From: Kitasatospora sp. MAP12-44
Lineage (GTDB): Bacteria; Actinomycetota; Actinomycetes; Streptomycetales; Streptomycetaceae
Reading direction: 5' to 3'
Length of the DNA: 64,000 bases
NCBI RefSeq assembly: GCF_029892095.1
Contig: NZ_JARZAE010000004.1
Coordinates: 5,580,001-5,644,000 of the forward strand
Numbering within the stretch: the first letter of the stretch is position 1; each line of letters begins with the position of its first letter. The notes beneath the pieces are model-generated. The model was not told the origin of the DNA. It searched no databases and saw only the letters and a program-made list of their open reading frames with translations. This document shows positions 1 through 8,018 of this stretch, piece by piece. A program made the position numbers and the translations under genes.

Positions 1-1207
1 TGACGGAGGCCATGCCGTTGCGCTCGATGCAGGGGATCTGGACCAGGCCGCCGACCGGGTCGCAGGTGAGTCCCAGGTTGTGCTCGATGCCGATCTCGGC
101 GGCGTTCTCGACCTGCTCGGGGGAGCCGCCGAGGACCTCGGCGAGGCCGCCGGCGGCCATCGAGCAGGCGGAGCCCACCTCGCCCTGGCAGCCGACCTCG
201 GCGCCGGAGATGGAGGCGTTCTCCTTGAAGAGCATCCCGATCGCGCCGGCCGCGAGGAGGAAGCGGACGATGCCCTCGTCGTCGGCGCCGGGGATGAAGT
301 TCTGGAAGTAGTGCAGCACGGCCGGGATGATGCCGGCGGCGCCGTTGGTGGGGGCGGTGACGACGCGCTGGCCGGAGGCGTTCTCCTCGTTGACGGCCAT
401 CGCGTAGAGGGTCACCCACTCCATCGCGTTGGCCGGGCCGATGCCCTCGGCGCGCATCGCGCGGGCGCCGGCGGCGGCGCGGCGGCGGACCTTGAGGCCG
501 CCGGGGAGGATGCCCTCGCGGGACATGCCGGCGTTGACGCACTCCTTCATCACGGCCCAGATCTCCAGCAGGCCGCTGTGGATCTCGGCCTCGGTGCGCC
601 AGGCCTTCTCGTTCTCCAGCATCAGGCCGGAGATGGAGAGCCCGGTCTCCCGGGTGAGCCGCAGCAGCTCCTCGCCGGTGCGGAACGGGTAGCGCAGCGC
701 GGTGTCGTCGGGCACCACGCGGTCGGCGCCGATCGCGTCCTCGTCGACCACGAAGCCGCCGCCGACCGAGTAGTAGGTCTTCTCCAGCAGCACCGCGCCG
801 GCCTCGCCGTGCGCGACCAGGGTCATGCCGTTGGCGTGGTACGGCAGCGAGCGGCGGCGGTGCAGCACCAGCTGGGTGTCGGTGTCGAAGGCGATCTGGT
901 GGGTGCCGAGCAGCGAGAGCCGCTTGGTCTCCTTGATCCGCTCGACGTCCAGGTCGGCCTTGCCGACGTCCACCGTCCGCGGCGAGTTGCCCTCCAGGCC
1001 GAGCAGGACGGCCTTCGGGGTGCCGTGGCCGTGGCCGGTGGCGCCGAGCGAGCCGAACAGCTCGGCCTTGACGGCGACGACCTGCTCCAGCAGCCCCTCG
1101 GAGCGCAGGCGGCGGGCGAACATCCGGGCCGCGCGCATCGGGCCGACCGTGTGCGAGCTGGAGGGGCCGATACCGATGGAGAAGAGGTCGAAGACGCTGA
1201 GGGCCAC
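1..1207 (-). CDS. sdaA: L-serine ammonia-lyase, single-chain form (partial, C-terminus outside window)
   Basis: Deaminates L-serine to pyruvate and ammonia in the cytoplasm with an oxygen-labile iron-sulfur cluster. The GTG at 1207-1205 opens the typical N-terminus of the family (SVFDLFSIGIGPSSSHTVGP). Near the window edge the conserved EHNLGLTCDPVGGLVQIPC segment carries a cluster-binding cysteine. About 402 residues are visible; the family is about 455 long, so only the last part is missing. It is the last visible gene of the minus-strand series gcvT-gcvH-glyA-sdaA, so serine removal sits with glycine/serine interconversion. The frame is open from 1207 to the edge. Confidence 0.95.
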   Translation of the reverse strand, partial: MALSVFDLFSIGIGPSSSHTVGPMRAARMFARRLRSEGLLEQVVAVKAELFGSLGATGHGHGTPKAVLLGLEGNSPRTVDVGKADLDVERIKETKRLSLLGTHQIAFDTDTQLVLHRRRSLPYHANGMTLVAHGEAGAVLLEKTYYSVGGGFVVDEDAIGADRVVPDDTALRYPFRTGEELLRLTRETGLSISGLMLENEKAWRTEAEIHSGLLEIWAVMKECVNAGMSREGILPGGLKVRRRAAAGARAMRAEGIGPANAMEWVTLYAMAVNEENASGQRVVTAPTNGAAGIIPAVLHYFQNFIPGADDEGIVRFLLAAGAIGMLFKENASISGAEVGCQGEVGSACSMAAGGLAEVLGGSPEQVENAAEIGIEHNLGLTCDPVGGLVQIPCIERNGMASV

Positions 1208-1241
1208 GGGAGTGACGTCCTTGTCTGGCTCGTGGAAGAAG

Positions 1242-1319
1242 CGCGCCCCCAGGTGTGGCGGGGCGCGTCTGTGCATGGCGCGGGGCACCGGCTCACGTTC
1301 CAGTGTGCGCGGTGCCCCG
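1242..1319 (-). terminator. Two hairpins in the glyA-sdaA gap
   Basis: Two GC-rich inverted repeats lie between glyA and sdaA. The smaller pairs 1242-1249 with 1260-1267 (CGCGCCCC/GGGGCGCG). The larger is a perfect 10-bp stem, 1281-1290 with 1310-1319 (CGGGGCACCG/CGGTGCCCCG). There is no T tract. They could act as a partial terminator or an RNA-stability element that lowers sdaA relative to glyA. The pairing is seen; the role is inferred. Confidence 0.45.
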
Positions 1320-1367
1320 TCGGATCGGACCAGGTCGGCAGGGGTGATGCCGACCACGTTCCGGGGA

Positions 1368-2636
1368 CTACAGCTCCGGGTAGAGCGGGTACTTCTCGGC
1401 GAGCGCGGTGACCCGGGCCTTCAGCGCGACGGCCTTGGCCTCGTCGAAGGAGGGCAGCAGCGCCTCGGCGATGACGTCGGCGACCTCGCGGAAGTCCTCG
1501 GCCTGGAAGCCGCGGGTGGCCAGCGCGGGGGTGCCGATGCGCAGGCCGGAGGTGACCATCGGGGGGCGCGGGTCGTTCGGGACGGCGTTGCGGTTGACCG
1601 TGATGCCGACCTCGTGCAGCCGGTCCTCGGCCTGCTGGCCGTCGAGCTGGCTGTTGCGCAGGTCGACCAGGACCAGGTGCACGTCGGTGCCACCGGAGAG
1701 CACCGAGACGCCGGCCGCGGTGGCGTCGTCCTGGAGCAGGCGGGCGGCCAGGATCTTGGCGCCCTCCAGGGTGCGCTCCTGGCGCTCCTTGAACTCCGGG
1801 GAGGCCGCGACCTTGAACGAGACGGCCTTGGCCGCGATCACGTGCTCCAGCGGACCACCCTGCTGGCCGGGGAAGACCGCCGAGTTGATCTTCTTGGCCA
1901 GCGCGGCCTTGGAGAGGATCACACCGCCGCGCGGGCCGCCCAGGGTCTTGTGGGTGGTGGTGGTGACGACGTCCGCGTACGGCACGGGGTTCGGGTGCAG
2001 GCCCGCGGCCACCAGGCCGGCGAAGTGCGCCATGTCGACCATCAGCAGCGCGCCGACCTCGTCCGCGACGCGGCGGAAGGCGGCGAAGTCCAGCTGGCGC
2101 GGGTAGGCGGACCAGCCGGCGATGATCAGCTTGGGCTGGTGCTCCTTGGCGAGGCGCTCGACCTCCTCCATGTCGACCAGGTTGGTCTTCTCGTCGACGT
2201 GGTAGGCCACCACGTTGTAGAGCTTGCCCGAGAAGTTGATCTTCATGCCGTGGGTCAGGTGACCGCCGTGCGCCAGGTTCAGGCCCAGGATGGTGTCGCC
2301 CGGCTGGATCAGCGCGAACATCGCGGCGGCGTTGGCCTGCGCGCCGGAGTGCGGCTGCACGTTGGCGGCCTCGGCGCCGAACAGCGCCTTGATCCGGTCG
2401 ATGGCGATCTGCTCGACCACGTCGACGTGCTCGCAGCCACCGTAGTAGCGACGGCCGGGGTAGCCCTCGGCGTACTTGTTGGTCAGGACCGAGCCCTGCG
2501 CCTCCATGACGGCCACCGGAGCGAAGTTCTCGGAGGCGATCATTTCGAGGGTGGACTGCTGGCGGTGCAGCTCGGCGTCGACCGCGGCGGCGATCTCCGG
2601 GTCGAGCGCGTGGAGGGACTGGTTGAGAACCGTCAT
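1368..2636 (-). CDS. glyA: Serine hydroxymethyltransferase
   Basis: PLP enzyme that interconverts serine plus tetrahydrofolate with glycine plus 5,10-methylene-tetrahydrofolate. The 422 residues are full length. Visible marks are the N-terminal LEMIASENF motif, the YGGCEHVD segment, and the PLP-lysine motif TTTTHKTLGGPRGG (Lys about residue 230). The ATG at 2636 is the natural start. It lies downstream of gcvH in the same direction. Together with the glycine-cleavage proteins it lets the cell run glycine to serine while charging the one-carbon pool. Confidence 0.97.
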   Translation of the reverse strand: MTVLNQSLHALDPEIAAAVDAELHRQQSTLEMIASENFAPVAVMEAQGSVLTNKYAEGYPGRRYYGGCEHVDVVEQIAIDRIKALFGAEAANVQPHSGAQANAAAMFALIQPGDTILGLNLAHGGHLTHGMKINFSGKLYNVVAYHVDEKTNLVDMEEVERLAKEHQPKLIIAGWSAYPRQLDFAAFRRVADEVGALLMVDMAHFAGLVAAGLHPNPVPYADVVTTTTHKTLGGPRGGVILSKAALAKKINSAVFPGQQGGPLEHVIAAKAVSFKVAASPEFKERQERTLEGAKILAARLLQDDATAAGVSVLSGGTDVHLVLVDLRNSQLDGQQAEDRLHEVGITVNRNAVPNDPRPPMVTSGLRIGTPALATRGFQAEDFREVADVIAEALLPSFDEAKAVALKARVTALAEKYPLYPEL

Positions 2637-2678
2637 GGTGGCGTCTTCCCTTGGGGCGGTTCGAGCGTTGGGGAGGCC

Positions 2679-2706
2679 GGGGCGGCCGCTGCGCTGCGGC
2701 CGCCCC
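2679..2706 (-). other. Intercistronic hairpin gcvH-glyA
   Basis: Perfect 11-bp stem (2679-2689 with 2696-2706) with a six-base loop between the gcvH stop and the glyA start. There is no T tract. It probably works as a processing or stability element inside the operon, though weak termination is possible. Confidence 0.5.
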
Positions 2707-2716
2707 TCAGGGTCGA

Positions 2717-3091
2717 TCAGGAGGCGAACGCGGTGTACTCGTCGGCGCTCAGCAGGTCGTCGGCGGCCTCGGTGACCTTGACCTTGAAGAGCCAGCCGCC
2801 TTCGAATGGCGCGGAGTTGACGAGCGCCGGGTCGCTGACGACGTCCTCGTTCGCCTCGACGACCTCGCCGGTGACCGGCGAGTACAGGTCGCTGACCGAC
2901 TTGGTGGACTCGAGCTCGCCGCAGGTCTCCCCGGCGGTGACGGTGTCACCGACGGCGGGCAGCTGGACGTAGACGATGTCACCGAGGGCGTCGGCCGCGT
3001 GGGCGGTGATGCCGATGGTGGACACACCCTCCTCGGCGGCGCTCAGCCACTCGTGGTCCTTGCTGTACTGCAGCTGCTGCGGGTTGCTCAT
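2717..3091 (-). CDS. gcvH: Glycine cleavage system H protein
   Basis: Lipoyl carrier that shuttles the methylamine intermediate between the P, T and L proteins of the glycine cleavage complex. The protein has 124 residues, normal for the family. The lipoylation site is ELESTKSVSD with Lys about residue 64, and the C-terminus has the usual GGWLFKVKV strand. ATG at 3091 is preferred over the in-frame ATG at 3100 because the GGAG ribosome site is about nine bases from 3091 but almost touches 3100. It sits between gcvT and glyA in one operon. No gcvP is in this window. Confidence 0.95.
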   Translation of the reverse strand: MSNPQQLQYSKDHEWLSAAEEGVSTIGITAHAADALGDIVYVQLPAVGDTVTAGETCGELESTKSVSDLYSPVTGEVVEANEDVVSDPALVNSAPFEGGWLFKVKVTEAADDLLSADEYTAFAS

Positions 3092-3183
3092 GGTGCTCAT
3101 TCTCCAGGATGGGAAGCGGGGATGGCCAAAGCGGTCCGCCGGGCGGACAGCCGAATGGGAGGAGGGCCTAAGCCCGACCGGTC

Positions 3184-4305
3184 TTAGCGGGCGCGCTTGT
3201 AGAACGGCAGTGCGACGACCTCGACCGGCTCCTGCTTGCCGCGGACGTCCACCGCGACGGTGGTGCCGGGGGCGGCGTACGCGGCGTCCACGTACGCGAT
3301 GGCGATCGGCTTGCCCAGCGTCGGGGAGGGGGCGCCGGAGGTGATCCGGCCGATCGGGGTGCCGTCGGCGGCGACCACCGCGTACTCGGCGCGCGGCACG
3401 CGCTTGCCCTCGGAGACCAGGCCGACCAGCTTGCGCGGCGGGTTGGTCTCGGCGTTGGCGGCGGCCGCCTCCAGCGCCTTGCGGCCGATGAACGCGCCGT
3501 CGTTGGTGGTCTTGTCGAAGCGCACCACCCGACCCAGGCCCGCGTCGAAGGGGGTCAGGTCGGTGCTCAGCTCGTGCCCGTAGAGCGGCATGCCGGCCTC
3601 CAGGCGCAGCGTGTCGCGGCAGGACAGGCCGCACGGCACCAGACCGCTCTCCCGGCCGGCCTCGGTCAGCGCCTGCCACAGGTGCTCGGCGTCGGCGGGG
3701 GCGGAGAAGATCTCGAAGCCGTCCTCGCCGGTGTAGCCGGTGCGGGCGAGCAGCACGTCCTTGCCGGCCACCTGGGCGGGCAGGATCGCGTAGTACTTCA
3801 GGCCGGGCAGGTCGGCGTCGGTGAGCGAGGCCAGGATGCCGTTGGCCTCGGGGCCCTGGACGGCGATCAGCGCGTAGGCGTCCCGGTCGTCGCGGACGAC
3901 GGCGTCGAAGCCGTCCGCGCGGGCGGTCAGCTCGTCCAGCACCAGCTGGGCGTTGGAGGCGTTGGCGACGACCATGAACTCGTGCTCGGCGAGCCGGTAG
4001 ACGATCAGGTCGTCCAGGATGCCGCCGTCCTCGCGGCAGATCATGGTGTAGCGGGCGCGCAGCACGCCGAGCGCCGAGACGAAGCCGACCAGCGCGTGGT
4101 CCAGCATCTCGCCGGCCTGCGGGCCGCTGACGGTGATCTCGCCCATGTGGGAGAGGTCGAAGAGACCGGCCTTGGTGCGGACGGCGAGGTGCTCCTCGCG
4201 CTCGCTGCCGTAGCGCAGCGGCATGTCCCAGCCGGCGAAGTCGGTCATGGTCGCGCCGAGGGCGCGGTGCAGGGCGTCGAGCGCGGTCAGGCGGGGGGAC
4301 GTCAC
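3184..4305 (-). CDS. gcvT: Aminomethyltransferase, glycine cleavage T protein
   Basis: Transfers the methylene group from lipoyl-bound aminomethyl on GcvH to tetrahydrofolate and releases ammonia. The 373 residues are full length. Recognisable segments are DFAGWDMPLRYGSEREEH near the N-terminus, DLSHMGEI, and the C-terminal GKPIAIAYVDAAYA and EPVEVVALPFYKRAR. The start is GTG at 4305 with AGGAG about 12 bases upstream. It is the first gene of the gcvT-gcvH-glyA-sdaA series and lies directly behind a glycine riboswitch, so intracellular glycine should control its expression. Confidence 0.97.
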   Translation of the reverse strand: MTSPRLTALDALHRALGATMTDFAGWDMPLRYGSEREEHLAVRTKAGLFDLSHMGEITVSGPQAGEMLDHALVGFVSALGVLRARYTMICREDGGILDDLIVYRLAEHEFMVVANASNAQLVLDELTARADGFDAVVRDDRDAYALIAVQGPEANGILASLTDADLPGLKYYAILPAQVAGKDVLLARTGYTGEDGFEIFSAPADAEHLWQALTEAGRESGLVPCGLSCRDTLRLEAGMPLYGHELSTDLTPFDAGLGRVVRFDKTTNDGAFIGRKALEAAAANAETNPPRKLVGLVSEGKRVPRAEYAVVAADGTPIGRITSGAPSPTLGKPIAIAYVDAAYAAPGTTVAVDVRGKQEPVEVVALPFYKRAR

Positions 4306-4380
4306 GGCGGTTGACTCCTAGGGCTGGCACTCAGGGACGACGCACGGGCATGGGGCCTGTACGCGGACATGCGGGGGCGC

Positions 4381-4603
4381 GATCTCCCCATCTGTCGTCA
4401 AACCTGAGAGCTTCACCACACACCTGTCCGAGGTCCAGGATGACGTGGCTTGCACCGTGGGTGGGCGCACGGCGCGGCCGTGTCCACTTTCCAGATGTGC
4501 CTCGCCCACGCGGTAGGGGTGCCTGAGAGATTCCGGGGAGGACTTGCTCCTTCGGCGCCGGTCGTGCCGTGACGGCATTCCGGGCTCTCCCGCGCGGGTT
4601 CGA
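4381..4603 (-). promoter_or_regulatory. Glycine riboswitch (tandem aptamer arrangement) upstream of gcvT
   Basis: Read on the minus strand, this leader has the hallmark glycine-aptamer sequence. There is a GGGAGAG strand near 4590, CGCCGAAGGAGCAAG near 4556-4542, and the AATCTCTCAGGCACC core near 4531-4517, followed by CATCTGGAAAG near 4498-4488. A second, shorter aptamer follows: ACGGTGCAAGCC near 4456, then AAGCTCTCAGGTTTGACGACAG near 4412-4392. This is the typical two-aptamer glycine riboswitch layout, with the second aptamer closest to gcvT. In Streptomyces this element is known upstream of gcvT. It should couple the operon to glycine level. Confidence 0.92.
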
Positions 4604-4758
4604 GCGGCCAGTATGAAGTTCGGATGTCCGAGCGGACGCGCTCATCATGGCATGCCCGACAGCAGGACGGGAGAGGGGGGCGATCCGGGCTCGGTAGGCT
4701 GTGCCTCGCGCGCGAACGGGACACGCCTCGCGCGGCGCGAGACGGGTGGGCAGCACGG

Positions 4759-5589
4759 ATGGGAATCCCCGCAGAGGGCCTTGCACCGACGGCACAGGGG
4801 TGGGCCGAGCCGGGTACGGCGCCGGTCGGCGGTGGCTGGCCGGGCAATGAGCTGGAGCAGGTGCTGACGGCCGCGATCGGCGACCCAGGGGCGACCCCGC
4901 GGGTGGTCGAGGTGCTGGCGCGCAGCCAGGTCTGGATCCCGCTGCCGGCCGGCGGCGACCCGCGCGGGCAGATGCTCGACCTGCCGACGATCGAACTGGC
5001 CGGCGCGCCGTACGTCCCGGTGTTCTCCTCCCAGGAGCAGTTCCTGCAGCACGGCGGCGGGCTGGCCTGCGCCGTCGCGCCGGCCTGGGAGTTCGCCCGC
5101 GGGCTGCCGCTGGGCGTCGGCATCGCGGTCAACCCCGGTGGGCCGGTGGGCATCCCGGTGCCGCCCGAGGGTGTCGGCGAGGTGCGCCGCGGCCCGCTGC
5201 AGGACCGCTGGGCGGGCGCGCCGGGGAGCCCGGACGGGGGCGCGGGGCCCGGGCTCGGCGCCCGGGTCGCACTCCGTTTGCTGGAGCCGCACGAGGAGCC
5301 GGTGGCGTTCCTGACCGCGGTCCACGCCGAACTCGGCGCGCTGCCGGGCGTGCTGACCGCCCGGCGCGCGCTGGCCTCGGTGGAGGGCGAGCCGCCGGTG
5401 CTGTTCGTGGGCGTCCAGCTGGATCCCGAGCGTCCGGCCGAGCCGGCCGACGCCAATGCGGCGATCGGCCGCGCGCTGGGCGTCGCGCCGCTGCCGTGGG
5501 GCGTGCACATGGTGCTGCTGGACCTGGTGGCGGACCCGGTGGTGGACTGGCTGCTGCACCGGGTCCAGCCGTTCTACGCACGGATCTGA
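4759..5589 (+). CDS. SseB-family protein, first copy
   Basis: Resembles the SseB family (named after enhanced serine sensitivity in E. coli), whose biochemical role is unclear. The start is ATG at 4759, giving 276 residues. An upstream in-frame ATG at 4624 would add 45 residues of arginine-rich, low-complexity sequence. Visible features are an N-terminal domain with EVLARSQVWIPLP and APYVPVFSSQEQF, and a C-terminal domain ending LLHRVQPFYARI. The pattern of N-terminal SseB domain plus C-terminal SseB domain fits. It is transcribed away from the glycine-riboswitch operon and precedes a paralogue, which hints at a link to serine/glycine metabolism. Confidence 0.8.
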   Translation: MGIPAEGLAPTAQGWAEPGTAPVGGGWPGNELEQVLTAAIGDPGATPRVVEVLARSQVWIPLPAGGDPRGQMLDLPTIELAGAPYVPVFSSQEQFLQHGGGLACAVAPAWEFARGLPLGVGIAVNPGGPVGIPVPPEGVGEVRRGPLQDRWAGAPGSPDGGAGPGLGARVALRLLEPHEEPVAFLTAVHAELGALPGVLTARRALASVEGEPPVLFVGVQLDPERPAEPADANAAIGRALGVAPLPWGVHMVLLDLVADPVVDWLLHRVQPFYARI

Positions 5590-5734
5590 GACGGAATCGC
5601 GCACCCGGGGGATGTCGGCATGACGGTTGTCGGCGAAGCCCCGTAGGGTGCTGCCGACATCTTGGCCGCGAGCCAGGCAAACCCGGAGCGACCGGCGGAC
5701 CGACCGGCAGCAGGACGACGACGGAGGGCTCGAC

Positions 5735-6649
5735 GTGAACGCAGGCGGCGCCCCGGGGCCGTGGGGCCCGGCACCCGGCCCGCGCCCCGGCGCGGACCCG
5801 GGGGTGCTGGAGCGCGCCCTGCGCGAGGTCGCGCCCGAGCGCTACGACGCGTACGAGACGCTGCTCGGCGCGCTCGCCGCCGGCCAGGTCTGGATGCTGC
5901 TCTGGCACGGCCAGCCCGGCAGCCCGGACGCGCAGTACGGCAACATGGACATCGGCGGGCTCGGCTACGCCCCCGCCGTCACCTCGCCCGAGCAGCTGGC
6001 CGCCAGCGGCTGGTCCCGCGCCCACGAGCTGATCACCGGCCGGGAGATCGCCGCCGCGCTCTACCGCACCCGCTGGGGCCTGTGGCTGAACCCGCACGCT
6101 CCCGGCGGCGGCGTCGGCATCCCGTGGGCCGACCTGCGCCGGGTCGCCTCCGGCCTGGACCGGCTGCCGGCCGGGCCGCTGCGGCTGAGTGAACCACAGG
6201 TCGCCGCGGCGCAGTTCTACTCCGTACTCGAACAGCAGGCCCCGTCGGTGCGGCCGGTCCGCTCGCTGCGCCGCGCCTGGGTGCAACCGGTCGTCGACGA
6301 ACCGTACTTGGCGATCGGCCTGGAGCTCTACGACACCTCGCCGCCGGCCGTCGAGGCGGTCCGCGCGCTGATGCAGCGGGCGATCGCGCAGGCACCCGAG
6401 GGGCTGGCCGTGTCGACCGTCGCGATGAGTGACGAATACGACCCGGTGGGGCTCTGGATGCGTGCCCACGCCCGGCCGTTCTACCACCGCGAGGCCACCC
6501 CCGCGCCGTACCCGGCCGCCGCGCCCTACCCGGGTGGCTACCCGCCCCAACAGCCCTCCTACGGCTACCCGATGCCCGCGCAGGGCACCCCGCCGGCGAC
6601 CGGTCAGGGCTGGCCACAGCAGCCGTGGCAGGGCTACCCCGGGCGTTGA
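5735..6649 (+). CDS. SseB-family protein, second copy, with Pro/Gln/Tyr-rich tail
   Basis: Paralogue of the preceding gene; both end their folded part with a shared pattern (RAHARPFYHRE here, HRVQPFYARI there). The GTG at 5735 is chosen because GGAGG lies about eight bases upstream; 304 residues result. The N-terminal domain shows LGALAAGQVWMLLWHGQPG and GGLGYAPAVTSPEQL. The last roughly 45 residues are low-complexity, rich in Pro, Gly, Tyr and Gln, and probably disordered. The two copies are 145 bases apart in the same direction and are probably co-transcribed. The function is not known beyond the family name. Confidence 0.8.
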   Translation: MNAGGAPGPWGPAPGPRPGADPGVLERALREVAPERYDAYETLLGALAAGQVWMLLWHGQPGSPDAQYGNMDIGGLGYAPAVTSPEQLAASGWSRAHELITGREIAAALYRTRWGLWLNPHAPGGGVGIPWADLRRVASGLDRLPAGPLRLSEPQVAAAQFYSVLEQQAPSVRPVRSLRRAWVQPVVDEPYLAIGLELYDTSPPAVEAVRALMQRAIAQAPEGLAVSTVAMSDEYDPVGLWMRAHARPFYHREATPAPYPAAAPYPGGYPPQQPSYGYPMPAQGTPPATGQGWPQQPWQGYPGR

Positions 6650-6846
6650 AAGCCGTCAATATCTGACGCTTGGTCACCCTCCTCGGCACTGCCTGAACAG
6701 TGACATGCAGGTTTACCGATCATGAACAACGGCAGATCACAGTTGGGCATCCTTCGACCTGCAGGTCTGGCGCAACGCTGCACGCAACGTGAAGAGTTCT
6801 GCGCACCGCACCAGCCGAGCAACCCGAACGGCGCGCAGCTCAGGAC

Positions 6847-6877
6847 CTGACCAGGATCTGACCAGGATCTGTACCAG
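6847..6877 (+). repeat. Tandem 11-bp repeat in the dpp upstream region
   Basis: The unit CTGACCAGGAT occurs twice head to tail (6847-6857, 6858-6868) and is followed by a partial third unit (CTGTACCAG). The 11-base period is about one helical turn, as expected of a repeated protein site on one DNA face. It lies in the 286-base gap before the first dpp gene. It may be an operator. Otherwise I saw nothing definite in 6650-6935. Confidence 0.4.
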
Positions 6878-6935
6878 CGTGCGCGCCCCGGGACGCCATG
6901 GGCCGACGACCGTCGGCGAGGGGACCGTACTGCCC

Positions 6936-7934
6936 ATGACCACACCCACCGACACCACCGCAGCCGTGCCGGACGAGCCCGCCGCCCCGGCGCCGGCCGC
7001 TCCCGCCGCCCGGATCGAGGGCCGCTCGCTCGGCCGCATCGCCTGGACCCGCTTCAAGCGCGACAAGGCCGCCGTGGCCGGCGGCATCGTGGTGATCCTG
7101 CTCATCCTGATCGCCGTGCTGGCCAAGCCGCTCGAGTCCTGGTTCGGCCTCAACCCCGATGTGCTGCACCAGGATCTGCTGGACGCCGACCTCGGCGGCC
7201 TGCCGACCGGATCGTTCGGCGGCATGAGCCTGAGCCACCCGCTGGGCGTCGACCCGGTGCTCGGCCGCGACCTGCTCTCCCGGATCCTCGAAGGCTCCTG
7301 GGTCTCGCTGCTGGTGGCCTTCAGCGCGACCGTGCTGTCCAACACCATCGGCACCGTGCTCGGTGTCGTCGCCGGCTACTACGGCGGCTGGGTGGACGCG
7401 GTGATCAGCCGGATCATGGACACCTTCCTGGCCTTCCCGCTGCTGCTCTTCGCGATCTCGATCTCGGCCTCGCTGCAGGCCGGCGCGTTCGGCCTGCACG
7501 GCCTGCCGCTGCACCTGGGCGTGCTGATCTTCGTGATCGGATTCTTCAACTGGCCCTACATGGGCCGGATCGTGCGTGGCCAGACACTCTCGCTGCGCGA
7601 GCGGGAGTTCGTCGACGCGGCCCGCAGCCTGGGCGCCCGCGGCCCGTTCATCCTGTTCAAGGAACTGCTGCCGAACCTGGTCGGTCCGATCGTCGTCTAC
7701 TCGACGCTGCTGATCCCGACCAACATCCTCTTCGAGGCCGGCCTCAGCTTCCTTGGTGTCGGCATCCAGCCGCCGCAGGCCTCCTGGGGCGGGATGATCA
7801 ACGACGCGATCAAGTACTACCAGGTGGACCCCGAGTACATGGTGGTCCCCGGTCTGGCGATCTTCGTCACCGTGCTGGCCTTCAACCTGCTTGGCGACGG
7901 ACTGCGCGACGCGCTCGACCCGCGCAGCAACTGA
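6936..7934 (+). CDS. dppC: Dipeptide/oligopeptide ABC transporter permease (DppC/OppC type)
   Basis: One of two inner-membrane permease subunits of a peptide importer. Starting at ATG 6936 gives 332 residues. An Ala/Pro-rich cytoplasmic leader is followed by a first helix (AAVAGGIVVILLILIAVL), then the binding-protein-dependent permease domain. The EAA loop that contacts the ATPases is visible as EFVDAARSLGARGPFILFKE. It is the first gene of the transporter cluster, 84 bases before the binding-protein gene. Having the C-type permease ahead of the binding protein and apart from the B-type permease is unlike the common A-B-C-D-F order. Confidence 0.92.
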   Translation: MTTPTDTTAAVPDEPAAPAPAAPAARIEGRSLGRIAWTRFKRDKAAVAGGIVVILLILIAVLAKPLESWFGLNPDVLHQDLLDADLGGLPTGSFGGMSLSHPLGVDPVLGRDLLSRILEGSWVSLLVAFSATVLSNTIGTVLGVVAGYYGGWVDAVISRIMDTFLAFPLLLFAISISASLQAGAFGLHGLPLHLGVLIFVIGFFNWPYMGRIVRGQTLSLREREFVDAARSLGARGPFILFKELLPNLVGPIVVYSTLLIPTNILFEAGLSFLGVGIQPPQASWGGMINDAIKYYQVDPEYMVVPGLAIFVTVLAFNLLGDGLRDALDPRSN

Positions 7935-8018
7935 CCAGCTCCCAGGAGCGGTTCGGTCACGACCAGCTCAGCCCTCCACCGTCTTGCCCACCACACCCTC
8001 AAGGGGTTGATCCAAGCA

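Noticed and set aside
80..2972. Long plus-strand ORFs opposite sdaA, glyA and gcvH
   Set aside because: They are antisense shadows of the serine/glycine genes; codon bias and motifs are on the minus strand.
4624..4758. N-terminal extension of the first SseB protein to ATG 4624
   Set aside because: The added 45 residues are basic low-complexity sequence without family resemblance, and would overlap the divergent gcv promoter region.
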